From Scenedesmus sp. ARA3 (lineage: Eukaryota > Chlorophyta > Chlorophyceae > Sphaeropleales > Scenedesmaceae): 24,929 nt of DNA. Below are positions 1-10,748 of this stretch, in pieces. Each line of letters begins with the position of its first letter. The stretch's first letter is position 1. The notes below the pieces were generated by a model that searched no databases, was not told the DNA's origin, and saw nothing but the letters and a program-made list of their open reading frames with translations. Where the stretch lies: positions 1 to 24,929 of the forward strand of contig RWJK01001979.1 in the NCBI GenBank assembly GCA_004335835.1. Reading direction: 5' to 3'. The translations under genes were made by a program, and so were the position numbers.

Positions 1-1465
1 CGTGCTGCGAGAGGATGGATGAGGATGCAAGCTCAGGCACCAAGCACTGCTGCGAACAAGCCACTCGTTCAAGACTTATCGGCAAACCTCTTGTTCATGT
101 CAAGTTACTGCCAGCACCAGGCATTAACTGCAGATGCAGTAGCACCAGTGAGCACTGGTTGTTACAACAGCTACAAGGGTGTCACTAACGTGAGCTGACA
201 GAATGTATCCGAGATAACCCATATGACGCTGATGTCTATGCATAAATATACGTTTTTAACTTGTTGCATAATGCCACAGTGATGCTGTGCCACCCCGCAC
301 ATAGTTTTTGGCACTGCAGCTGCCACAGCTGGCTGGCACTGGTGCCATGGCTGGCCATAGGGCCCCAGGTAAGCACCACCTGCAGCAGAGCTTTTCAAAC
401 AAAGGATTCTGCTTTGTATATGTAATTAATCTTTGGCAAGCGCTTCCATGGTAGGCTGGTAGGTCATACCAGCTTTGGTTAGGAGTTCCTACCCCATGTT
501 GGTATGAGTAGAGCAGAGCACACTTGCGAGGCCATGAGCACTGCATTGTTATCTGCTTGGTTTGTGTCATTTGTCGCTCTATTTCCCTCATGAGCAACCA
601 ATGAATTAGTACCCGTGCGCGAGCATGGATCTGTTCCATACAGAGCCTGTAAATCTCATCGCTGCTGCAGCTGTCAGGCACTGCATAGTACAAACTGATT
701 AACAATCTCACATGTATTGTCAGATCATGCATTTAATTGTTGCCGCCATGTCGTACGTGATTATTTTCCTACCAGTCAAGCCCTTGTTGAGTGACCCAAG
801 TTGCGTGGTCACTCTGATGTGTGCCCAGGCTCATCAATTACATACGGCTGTTTGAATTGCTTAGCATCCTGTTGCAGGGACGTGTGGTGCTCTGCTGCGT
901 AACTTGCAGTTGCAACTGCAGAATGGTTTTGAAACCACCCACTTCACAATCGCATGAGACAATTTGCATGAATTTCATGCACCTGGTCCCAGGTCCTGGT
1001 GACACCAGACCACCGGTAGGGCATCGTCAGCATTTGCTGATAATTACCGCTGTTCATATTGCTGCTGTACACCACACATAACTGACTTAGCCCAGCGAGA
1101 TAGAGATCGCTTACTGTCGAGCAGCATCCACAGACCGCTGCATGCTCCATGGACAACTATCTTTTCACGCGCTGCCTGATCTTTACACAGCAGGAGCAGA
1201 GGTAGACTATTATGACTTTTAGCTGCATTCTAGCAGCTTCGTTTTGCTGATAGCGTCCTCTGGTGACATCCTCATGGCGGGCGGTTTGACCTCGCTGACC
1301 ATGCTGACATAGATTTTAACGCCCAGGACCCGTCTACTTGATAGTTAAAACGCAAAATCAACTTCTATGAGTTCATGTTGAGTCGCCTTGGTTGATCGAT
1401 CGCATTTACTTCGGCTCAAGAGTCCTCAAACGTCACGGCAGCTAATACTATATCTGCTGCTCGGG
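1..1465. other. Upstream region, no supported gene
   Basis: No coding exon could be supported here. The longest open frame (256-732, minus) is rich in Cys, Trp and Tyr and resembles no family I know, and it has no flanking splice pattern. The stretch probably holds the promoter and 5' UTR of the glycosyltransferase that starts at 1466. I saw no clear TATA box placed to explain that start. Confidence 0.4.
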
Positions 1466-3172
1466 ATGCCGGGAGGTTTGCGAGAAACAGACAAAAATAG
1501 CCTGAACAGTGCAAAGAAATGGAAGACTATCATGGCAGTGGCATCTGGCTTGGCTCTGCTCCTGCTGCTGTTGACCAATATGAAGCTGCAGTCCTGCAGC
1601 CAGCCACTGCCAGCCCTGCCCACTCCTAGTCTAGATACGAGCGGGTCTGGAGGCAACACGAGACCTGCAAACCAAAACGTAAGGATCGCAAACCTTCGCC
1701 GGACGCAGCACTAGTAACGTCAGCATCTGCAGATTGGACTAACCAGTCACTGGCACTCAAAGATGCGCGGCATACACACCATATCAACAACCAACCATTC
1801 AGCTGTGCGACTGCCTCCTTGCTTGTTCACTTAATTTCAGGAGCATGCAGCTGAGCAGCGTGATCTGCTACGGACAGCAAGCAGCAGCCATGCTCAAAGT
1901 GCAGTTGCACAGACCAGCGTGATGTTTGGCGTCATTGGCAGAGATGTAGCCCATGAGCTGCCATATGTGCTGGCCAACATTGCTAGGCTGGCGGTGCACT
2001 TCAAAGAAGCACACATTGTTTTGGTAGAAAATGACTCCAAAGATGACACTCGCGGTGTTTTCAAGGCGTGGGGAGACAGCTTCACTGCTGGCCACAGCAA
2101 TCGAACCACCAAACTGGTCGCCTTCCAAGCTTCAGCTGGCAAGAAAGACCTCAAGATCCTGGCACAAGCCCGCAACCAGTATTTGGAGCAGCCGGCCCTG
2201 CCAGATTACGCAGCAGTGGACTACCTTATCGCTGTTGATACGGACATGTGCTGGCCATGGGATGTGCCAAACATGGTGAACATCATCAATGATCTGCTGC
2301 CATCCGCTGGCAGTGAGTGGCACGTCTTATATGCTAACGGCGCATGTGGTTGGTACAAGGACCTGTTTGGACCAGGCAAAGAAGAGGTGCCATTCTTCAC
2401 GCCAGGTGCGCCACCTGCAGCCCCTCCCCTTCGCCCTGACACACACAAACACATCCTCTTGCCCAGATTGCAGTTTGTTTGTTGCGCTAGATCCCAACAT
2501 ACCAACCACCACTGCCATGTGTAAGCATATCTGAGAAGTGATGTCGATGCGCTATGCATGAAAGTGGCGGCTGGTGCACTGCCACTGTGACAGCGGAGTT
2601 CAAAGTCCTTGAATACATCACTCTGAGTTGCGCGAAAGTAAGCAGCTTGTCACTCCCTTTCACGCGCATGCATAACAATTGTACCATATCGTACCAAACC
2701 ATACTGTGCTGCTGTGTACTGACTTGCAGGATCTGCACCGGTTTACTGTGACCTGTTTGCCTTACGTGACTCCTCTGGACTGGAGCATAGAAGGGACGGC
2801 GGCAAACACGGCGAAGTGATGTTCGTCCCTGGTTCATGCGATTTAAGCGCCATGCAGAATTCTAGTGCGGGAACATTCACATGCAGGCACTTGAGTGGCC
2901 ATGCTGTGGTGCCTGTGAAAGCAGCATTCGGAGGGTGGGCAATGTATGATGCGCGCATGTTCCGCTCAACCAACGGTAGCAAAGCTTGCACCCATGATGC
3001 TGCAGCTGGTGGATGTGAGCACATATCTCTCAGCGATTGTTTATCGCGCGAGCACAATGCTAGTCAGATCATTGCCACAGGCATGCTGATCAACTGGGAG
3101 GGTTGCAGTGAACGAGAGCAGCGCAGGTGGGATGGCTGGTTCCCAGGGCGCGGGCCTGTCATTGTGAGTTGA
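1466..3172 (+). CDS. Type II membrane glycosyltransferase, CAP59/GT69-like (3 exons)
   Basis: Exons 1466-1678, 1841-2405 and 2730-3172 give about 406 residues. Junctions are AAC|GTAAGG..TTTCAG|GAG (phase 0) and CCAG|GTGCG..TTGCAG|GA (phase 1), and the frame is kept. The start at 1466 puts a Lys-rich cytosolic tail before one hydrophobic anchor (residues about 21-37), typical of a Golgi type II enzyme. The catalytic region has VIGRDVAHELP, the acidic VENDSKDDT, a D-T-D metal and nucleotide-sugar motif at residues 204-206 (AVDTDMCWPWD), and after the second junction VYCDLFALRD, CEHISLSDC and MLINWEG. This order resembles CAP59/CMT1-type alpha-mannosyltransferases (GT69), but family assignment is by eye and donor and acceptor are unknown. 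Several N-glycosylation sequons (NRT, NSS, NGS, NAS) fit a luminal domain. The gene converges on the WecD-WecE fusion gene. The stop overlaps a GTGAGT donor at 3164, so a longer spliced C-terminus is possible. Confidence 0.72.
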
Positions 3173-4750
3173 TGCGCATTACCAATGGCCAGCTGTTGAT
3201 CATTGAGTGCAAGCTACACGGGTGGCTGTGGTATTGCTGAAATCTGTTGCTGCTGTGCAATTCTGACGTGTTTGGGGTTGCTGTCTATGCCCAGTAGCCC
3301 ACTTGCCAGCTTCGATTTGGTGAGGTTGACTCTAAGCTGTGCTCAATTGGTGGTACGACTCCCCAGTGCCGGCTTAGTAGCCTACTTATAATCAGCTTGG
3401 AGTGACCCCTGGCAGCATACCGCACTCGTTCACATCACAGCGTGCAATTCTATTGAAGCTATGCATAGATTTTTAGGGTTACAAGGTGTCTGCCTTCCAC
3501 AGCCACTTCACCTGCTGCAACTCAAAATTAGGCGCCGCTTACTGTTGTGCACATTGCAGCAGTAGCTGGTCAGGCAGCACAACCAGAAGCATCAAAACTG
3601 CTGCCAACATTATTCAACGCATTGAGCCTGTTTCAAATTGTAGTGGAGCTACCGCCGCTGGTACTGGCAAAAATCACCTTCCTTTCAGTTGCCACTTTGG
3701 CATGTATCAACAACAGTCACAAAATCAGACACACCAGTAACCTTACATACATGGTGCTGCATACATGCTGGTCATCGTTGAGCTGCACACGCCACATTGC
3801 TGTGATGACGTCCGACTGATGCAACGTGCTTGATGAGTGTTACACCAGCATCACCGCTTTGCCTGGATGGACATGAACATCAGTCCCACCAGTGCAGTGA
3901 GGCAGTGACTAACCAGACAGCTCTGCAACTCCTGGGTAAGTTACGGCTAAGAAGGTGTGTGTGGCCAAGGGCGGCGCCCCTGGGCTCCACACCCTCTACC
4001 TGTCCGACCAGTGCATGGTGATGGCGACAGTGACAGGCATGGGACACATGTGTGAACTTTGTGATGGCTACAAGCTGAACACAGTGAAGATGCAAATAAT
4101 TCAAGGTAACTGCTACAACAGGCAGGCCTAAACCGCTGCATGCATGTGACTCTTGAGCCAGGGATCTCCAGCTTACAGCACAAAGATTCTACATGCATGC
4201 AGCAACGTGAGCTGCAAGCATACTCTGCAAAGCAACTATCTTGTGTTTGTGAAGAGTTGCTGCCAGCAAGCCATGACAAAGCAATCCCTGCAGCGCCAGC
4301 TTAAGCTCCCCAGCAACAGCAGCCCGCTTGTGACCAACTAAAGCCATTGACAGGAGTGCAGCTGAAAATGCTGCGGCAAACCACAGCAGGAAAGTGGTGC
4401 ACTGGCATCTGACAGTTGCGGTGACTGCATGGTTCAGCCCCAGGCAATGTGTCATTAGCGTCGTGCTCAGCTGCGCTGTTGGGCTTCAGCTATATGAGCT
4501 CAATTCAGACAACTTGCCAGAGTATGCATCATGCAACCATCACAATGCTAATGGTACAACATTGGCAACCGAAGTTTTGGAGAGATGACTGAATGCAACT
4601 GCCACAGAATGCCTACCCGTTTAGCACAAAACCAAACTCCATGGTGTGACCAGGCTGACTTCCAGTAGGGTGGACAACCAACTATGCCACGTCAACTCTA
4701 ACCACGTAGCCTGCACTGAATATAAACGCTCGGTTCATTCAACACATAGC
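3173..4750. other. Intergenic/3' region with an orphan exon-like segment
   Basis: No complete gene could be built. Positions 3952-4107 (+) read as an uninterrupted Cys/Met-rich segment (KGGAPGLHTLYLSDQ, GMGHMCELCDGY) followed by a GTAAC donor-like site, which looks coding. The only acceptor just upstream is a weak CTAAG, and a stop lies at 3937. Positions about 3550-3740 (+) contain a hydrophobic open frame. I see no TGTAA on the plus strand before about 5330, so the 3' end of the glycosyltransferase gene is unplaced and these pieces could be further exons, decayed exons or UTR. Confidence 0.3.
4173..4177 (-). terminator. Candidate TGTAA poly(A) signal of the fusion gene
   Basis: TTACA on the plus strand is TGTAA on the minus strand, the usual chlorophyte polyadenylation signal. 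It is the first one found downstream of the stop of the WecD-WecE fusion gene and would give a 3' UTR of roughly 570 bases. A five-base match alone is weak. Confidence 0.25.
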
Positions 4751-7700
4751 TTAACAAGCAGCAAACAGGCGCAGCACCTGACTGAGTGAAGGGCAGTCGG
4801 CTCCCATGTGCTGGCACACTGCTTTCACCACCTGGTGTACATGCACACAGGTCATGTGTGGCCACAGCGGCAGCCGCAGCAGCTGAGCGCCAGCCTCGAC
4901 GGTGTGCTGCATGTCACCCACTGCACGGCCCCACTTTTGGCCCCCTGGCGACAGGTGCAGGGGCACGTAGTGCCCGTACACCTCCACGCTGGCAGCACCC
5001 AGGGCTTTGGCAAGGCCGTCGCGCGCGCTCTTGCTCGGCAGCATGATCCAGAAAATGTGGCCGTTGCCTGGAAGCACAGAAGGAAGTACAGCAGGAAACT
5101 TCAAGGCTTCGACTCTGCAGCAAGGCCCTGGGTGAGGGCAGGCTGCCAGTCTCAACCTGTCCCACAGAAGGTTCCTAAACATGAAGGCGTTGAGCAGGCT
5201 TGAACAGCTGAAAGAAGGGGAACTGCACATTGCTGGCGCTGGCATGGTTGAGTTGTGTTCCCAACACAGGCAGCAGCCCCACGATATACTACACTACACG
5301 ACACGACACTGCAATCCACGTCAAAACGGTGAACTGTAACTTGAGTCAACCATGGTCGACAAGAAAAACAGGCAGCTGTGTGGGCAAGCGAGCAAGCTGG
5401 CAGCGGCTGGCAAAGCACACACCTGTGCCGTCATCCAGCGGCATGAGCTGCATGGCCCCTGATGCCTCCAGCGGCTGCAGCAGCTGATGGTACGCCTTGC
5501 TGACCCTGCGCCGCCTGGCGTTGATGGCCTCTGCTTCCAGCAGCTGTGAGTGCAGGAAGGCTCCCACCAGCTCACTCGGCACAAAGGAGCTGCCCAGGTC
5601 AATCCACTCATACTTGTCCACCTGCGAGGGATAGGAGTGAGGCAGCAGCACACAGCTGAGTTTTGCAAGGCCGGCGCACCAACCAAGAACAAGCAAAGCA
5701 TCAACACAGCCAAGCAGAGCAAAGGGGCAGCAGCTATTTGAAACCAAAGCTTCATGCAGCAAGGCATGGCCGAGACAAGCAGGCAAGCAGAGCACGTGTG
5801 CATGGTGCAGGCATGATAGCTGTTGGATTGCATGTAGGTCAAGGTCAGCTGCAGCATGGATGCATGCTGCATGCATGCATATCTGAGTGGCAGCTTGGTC
5901 ATCTGCGGCCAACAGGGCTTCAAACAAGCTCACTCAATCGGTGAAATCACCCAGGAATGCTGCCCACCGCAAACAAGTTGGACACAGCGTGCGCCTTTCA
6001 GTGCATGCAGATCAGCCATGCTCACACGCCTGTGTTGCCTGCTAGATCAGGAAAATCTAGTCGTTCCTGCTGCGCACCTTCTTGTTGATGAAGTCAAAGC
6101 GGTTGGTGCCCTTCTCCCAGGTGATGTGTGCGCGGTCCCTGAAGGCAGCGTCGTTCACCAGCAGCGCTCCGCCCTCGCCGCAGATGATGTTCTTGGTGTA
6201 GTGGAAGGACAGGCAGCCAAAGTGGCCAATCGTGCCCAGGGCCCGGCCTTTGTAGGTGGATAGGAAGCCATGTGCATTGTCCTCCACCACCAGCAGGCCT
6301 CTCTCCCTGGCCAGCTCCATTATGGGGTCCATGTCCACAGCCACGCCAGCGTAGTGCACCACCACAATGGCACGTGTGCGCTCACTCAGAGCCGGCACTA
6401 TGGTGCTGTTGTCAATGTTGAGGGTGTCGCCGCGCACATCCTGCAGGCAGCAGTGAACGGCATTAAAAGCGACTTGATGTTTCGGTCGCTGTCGGTTGAG
6501 AGAATGTACAGCTGTTAGAAGAACACCCTTGCAGCGCCTTAGCAACAACACAACATATCCTCAGGAGTGCAGCGAACTAATGGGGCAGGGATAGTAGCAG
6601 GGTGGACACAGTTTGACCCCTTGGGCAAAGGTACTGTCTTCAACTTGTCACCAGCTTGTGCTGCCAATACATGTTGTCTGCACGAGTACACTGGCCAGCT
6701 GAGGGTTCAGTAATCAATTTAGGCAAAGGGTAAGCCGGGCAGTTGTGCAGCACAGCCGCTCACTGAAAGCATATTGCATGCGAATATCTTTGACAACTAC
6801 TGCACACACAGGTGCAGCAGTAAAACCCTGCGAACTGCAGCACACACTCACCACAAACACAGGCGTTGCGCCGCGCAGCACAAAGGCGTTGGCAGTGGAC
6901 ACAAACGTGTAGCTAGGCATGATGACCTCGTCTCCTGGCTGGAAGTCACACAGCAGTGCAGCCTGCTCCAGCGCAGTGGTGCCAGCAGAGGTCAGCAGCA
7001 CTGTGCCGGTGCCCATGTGCTGCTCCATCCAGCGCTGGCAGTCTGTTGAGAAGGGCCCGCAGCTCCGGATTTCCTCCGCCTCCATAGCAGAGGACAGGTT
7101 GCGCAGCTCACTGCCTGTGAAGTAGGGCACGTTCTGGCGGATGCGCTGCTGCACCTCCAGCCAGATGTGGTAGGTGGTGGTGCTGGACACCTGATGAGAC
7201 GTCAAGGCGTGAGTGGCAAACGGCAGAACAGTGCTGCTGTCAGAACTCCTACTACTGTGCTTACTGGAACTGGTAAGTCATAGTGGCACAGCAGTTGCAG
7301 GGTGAGTAGCAGCAGGGTCATATGCTGGGCAGCAGGCGAACATGGGGCATGTATATCAATCTTGTGGCACCTGCCAGCAGGCGCATGCCAGAATCTGCAG
7401 CTGTTCTGCAGCTGGTCAACAAACAGCTGACACATTGCCATGGTGTGGTTTGCAGCCAACCAAGTGTCTGCCGCAGTACAGTTGTGCCTGACACTGCGGT
7501 GAAACCACTGGGAAGGGTCACTACATACATACTGCACCAGGGTCGCAATTGCAATGAACCTTATTGCCGGCAGCTGCAAAGCCAGCTCACCTGCTCAAAG
7601 CCACTGAAGGCGTAAAAGGCCAGCGCAGGTGCGTTGTCAGCTTGTGTCACCACCTCCAGCTGCTGCGCCCCTGCTGCAGCAGCCCATGCCACTGCAGACT

Positions 7701-8844
7701 GCATCAGTGCTGCGCCGACGCCGCGCCGCTGGCAGGCTGGCGACACCGCCAGCAGCCCGATGGAGGCAGTGTCGCTGCCTTGCGGGCGCTTGATGGTGAT
7801 GAAGCCCAGCGGCTGCTCTGCCGCGCCATCACTGAGCTCGTAGGCCGCAAGCACCTCATCCGCCACCCTGCGCTGCGTGCAGTTCTCCACCCAGGCTGTG
7901 TACAGCCGCTCAAACTGGGGCTGCGTGAGGGAGGGATCGGCGCGGAAGCGCGAGCGCTGCCCTGCTGTGAAGCCCAGCTCGATCAGTGCACGCGCTGGCG
8001 GCCCCAGAGGCACGCTGGCCAGACTGAAGCTTGCAGGCGGCTGCGGCTTGATGTCAGAAGGGCTGACGCTGCGGCGCAGCAGCACGTTGCTTGCTGCCGC
8101 AAAGCCTGTGAACCACTCAGGCAGGCCGCCCGTGGGAGTGCTATTGGGTGCCCAGTAGGCAAGGTGCACACCATTAGCTGCGCACTTTTCCAGAACTGGC
8201 TGCATGTCACTCAGTGTCACATCGGCGGAGATGGACGCCACAGGGAACTTGAAAACCTTGCTGTCAAAGTCCAGCTGCTTCCATAGAGGCTGAGCAGCGT
8301 CTGCAACACCACCTGCGGGACGGTTTAAGTTTTTGTGCAGGCGCATCAGCAGTGTGTTGAAGCGCACACATGGCTAGCTTTATCCTGAAGCCTACACTGC
8401 CTCGGCACAGACCCTCTTTGTGATGAGAACGCTGCTGGATCAAAAGCTGCCTTCTCACCCTCCGCAGCTGCCTTTGCCCCATGACGGCGTTGCAGGACCA
8501 CCACAGCATCAGCTGAGTTGCCTTCAACAACGGCACGTTGAGTACTCATGGCAAGGCACCTGCATCCAAACATCCAAACTTCACTACAGAGGATCTGTTG
8601 CGTGTCAGCAGCTGTGAAAGTACAGCAGCTGTTTTGCTGTGTGCAGTGGCAAGTACGTTGCCAAGATGCGTGCACACCGCAAATATTCCAGCAAATTACA
8701 GCTCCATCACACCAACTTGCGATATGTTGATGGTCTGATTGGCTCACCTGGGCGAAAAGAACGAGACCGGTGCCCTTCGCGGGGCGGGGCGTTGACCTTG
8801 AACGGCGGGAGGCGATCGCCTACATATATGTTCTCAAGCAACAC
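4751..8844 (-). CDS. WecD-WecE fusion: sugar-nucleotide N-acetyltransferase + 4-keto-sugar aminotransferase
   Basis: Exons read 8844-8748, 8312-7591, 7190-6852, 6440-6078, 5621-5423 and 5067-4751 (stop TAA). Every junction has GT..AG and matching phase, giving 678 residues. Residues about 40-285 are a GNAT domain resembling E. coli WecD/RffC (SRFRADPSLTQPQFERLYTAWVE region; acetyl-CoA loop QRRGVG at 227-232). Its last strand, SSTTTYHIW, lies on the same exon as the start of the next domain, so the fusion is internal to one exon. Residues about 290-678 are a full-length DegT/DnrJ/EryC1 aminotransferase close to WecE/RffA: GTTALE, GDEVIMPSYTFVSTANAF, VVEDNAHG (Asp440) and SFHYTKN with the PLP lysine at 469. 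Known reactions: transamination of dTDP-4-keto-6-deoxyglucose to dTDP-Fuc4N, then N-acetylation; here a UDP-sugar is equally possible. The 5' end is unsettled: exon A has no ATG, so either a further 5' exon exists or translation starts at the in-frame ATG at 8346, just before the GNAT domain. Introns rule out bacterial contamination; origin by transfer of a bacterial wecDE pair is inferred. Confidence 0.93.
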
Positions 8845-9145
8845 CTGAAAGTATTTCAATGGTTAATCAAAGGCTTTCGAGGATGTTTCTCATATGATTT
8901 TGGAATCGTGCTTCCTTGAGGGAAGTGCTGCAAGCTGAAGAAATCAACAGTGTCTTTATCAAGGTGAGAATACGTCTTGTATGCATTCAACATGCTGTAC
9001 ATAGCGGCTTCGTAAAGGGGTTAATGTACATATCAGGTCGTGACAATGACAGTCAAACACAACTCAAACAATGCTTCACGTAGACGCACGCTCAACAGCA
9101 GGCCTTAAACACTTCTCAACTTACTTTTGCTCAGCAAGTATCAGC
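8845..9145. promoter_or_regulatory. Bidirectional intergenic region with transporter 5' UTR intron
   Basis: The fusion gene (-) and the transporter (+) are head to head here. On the plus strand AAG|GTGAGAATAC at 8964 is a strong donor and a pyrimidine-rich stretch ending TTTTGCTCAG at 9134 is a good acceptor. A leader intron of 171 bases just ahead of the ATG at 9146 is therefore likely. Upstream ATGs on the plus strand (8884, 8894) run quickly into stops. On the minus strand a 45-codon open frame begins with ATG at 8993 and might contain the missing first exon of the fusion gene, but I see no good donor in it. Confidence 0.45.
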
Positions 9146-10748
9146 ATGACGGCAGCTGCTATGCACTCTTCCGCGCAGATCTTCACTTATGGTGTTCTCA
9201 ACATACTCAGTGCTGTGTTGATCGTGGTGGCAAACAAAGTGGTCCTATATACATACCACTTCGCTTTTCCAGTGGCTCTGACATGGATGCACACCATTAT
9301 GACAGCGGTAGGGCTGCAGCTTATGGCGCTGCTAGGCATGTTCACCATCAAGCGCTTACCTTGGGAGAAAACAGCGCCAAATGCTGTGGCATACGTGGCA
9401 TACATAGTATTCAACAACATGAGCATACAGCTCAACACACTGAGGTACAGTGATGGCGTAACAGCTGTCCAGCACAACGTGCATGCCCTGCATAGGTACA
9501 GCCAGTAAACACAAGGCAGGCTGCAGAACTTCTGTCGCACCAGAGCACTCCACATGTTGTCTTGATGTGCTGCTAGTATAGGTTGCCAAAACTGATGGTG
9601 GTTGCTTGCCCCGACCTTTGTCTGCTTGGAGCTGCAGTTTTTACCAGATTTCAAAGATCTGCATTACACCAGCTGTGGTGGTTATAGAGTACCTGGCTTA
9701 TGGCAAGCTAGTCAGCAGACCAAAATCGATGGCCGTAACCCTGCTGATGGTGGGAATCGCAGTTGCAACAGTATCAGATAAACAGGTGGCAAGCAACCCA
9801 ATGGGAATGCTGGTGGCAGTTGTGGCAGTGCTCAGCAGCGCCCTATGCCAGGTATGGGCTGGAGCAAAGCAGCAGGAGTTGGAGGCAAATGGTGAGCTGT
9901 GATGCAATGGTGCTAGAGGCTGGGCAGTCACCTGCAGGAGCATAGGCCCTGAGATGAGCACGTACAGAGTGATCAATAGAGCAATTATCCTGGCAAAGTA
10001 TGACCTAAATGCGTGCTGCACAGTAGCAGCGCCTTGTAGCTGTAAGTCCTTGCAGCTGAGCATTGTTCTTCAGCGGCAGCCAGTGATACTATGATGTCAC
10101 ATATGGCAGGCAAGCAAGCAAGCAAGTAAGAAGCACGGCCACCCAACAAATTTGCTATCACATGTACGTAACGTGTGAAAGATGCGGTGGCTGCACTCTG
10201 AAGGTGCACCACATTGCTGCTGTGCAGGTAATCAGTTGCTCCACCAGCTCATACCTACAGCTGTGGCGCTGCTGGGAGTCATGGTGCCCATGCTGGAGCC
10301 AGTCGGCCTCCCAGCGGCTGCACCTGGCACCATCTTGGGTTTTGAATACACACCTACAGCAGTGGCCTGGATATTGGCCAGCTCGTGTCTTGGGCTGGCA
10401 GTGACGCTGTCCTCCTACCTTTTCATAGCAGTGACGTCGCCATTGACATTCAACGTTGTGGGGCATCTGAAGACGGTGCTCATCGTCACAGCTGGCATGG
10501 TGTTCTTCCATGACCAGCTCACGGTGAAGAAGTTTGCTGGTTTGCTCTGTGCCATGGCGGGGATAGTATGGTACAGCTTGGACGGCCTGGCTTCTAAAGT
10601 AGCTGACACGTCCTCTAGTCAACCAGTTTGTGCAGCTGCTGAGGCAAAGCTGCAACACAGCCCGCACTTGAAAGACCGTACACAAACAGCCAATGATGGC
10701 AGCAGTGACTGCTGGTTGATAAAGGCGCGCGCTGCCGATGCGTGCTAG
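9146..10748 (+). CDS. Nucleotide-sugar transporter, NST/TPT family (Golgi)
   Basis: Exons 9146-9444, 9638-9891 and 10228-10748 give about 357 residues. Junctions are CTGAG|GTACAG..GCTGCAG|T (phase 2) and AATG|GTGAGC..GTGCAG|GT (phase 1). The protein is almost entirely membrane helices, as expected for a ten-helix transporter. Landmarks shared with plant UDP-rhamnose/UDP-galactose transporters are the early IVVANKVV, the FYQISKICITP motif formed exactly across the first junction, SSYLFIAVTS and VVGHLKTV, then a hydrophobic last helix and a hydrophilic cytosolic tail. Family knowledge: such proteins exchange cytosolic nucleotide sugars for luminal nucleotide monophosphates across Golgi membrane; triose-phosphate transporters are related but the motifs favour a sugar nucleotide. 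An in-frame ATG at 9071 would add 25 residues, but a likely leader-intron acceptor at 9134 favours 9146. The divergent neighbour makes an amino-sugar nucleotide, so that product is a candidate cargo (inference). Confidence 0.9.

Noticed and set aside
256..732. 158-codon open frame on the minus strand
   Set aside because: No recognisable domain, odd composition rich in Cys and Trp, no splice context; consistent with chance.
3547..3740. Faint likeness of a hydrophobic frame to an ABC transporter membrane segment
   Set aside because: Only general spacing of hydrophobic residues agrees; no nucleotide-binding domain or other exons nearby.
4721..4726. TATAAA on the plus strand
   Set aside because: It sits just beyond the end of the minus-strand fusion gene, and no plus-strand gene starts downstream of it.
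7564..8286. 240-codon open frame on the plus strand
   Set aside because: Lies opposite the WecD-like exon, whose protein is clearly conserved; this frame is its shadow.
4751..8844. Bacterial contamination as the source of the WecD-WecE gene
   Set aside because: Five phase-consistent introns and the eukaryotic neighbours on the same contiguous sequence argue against it.
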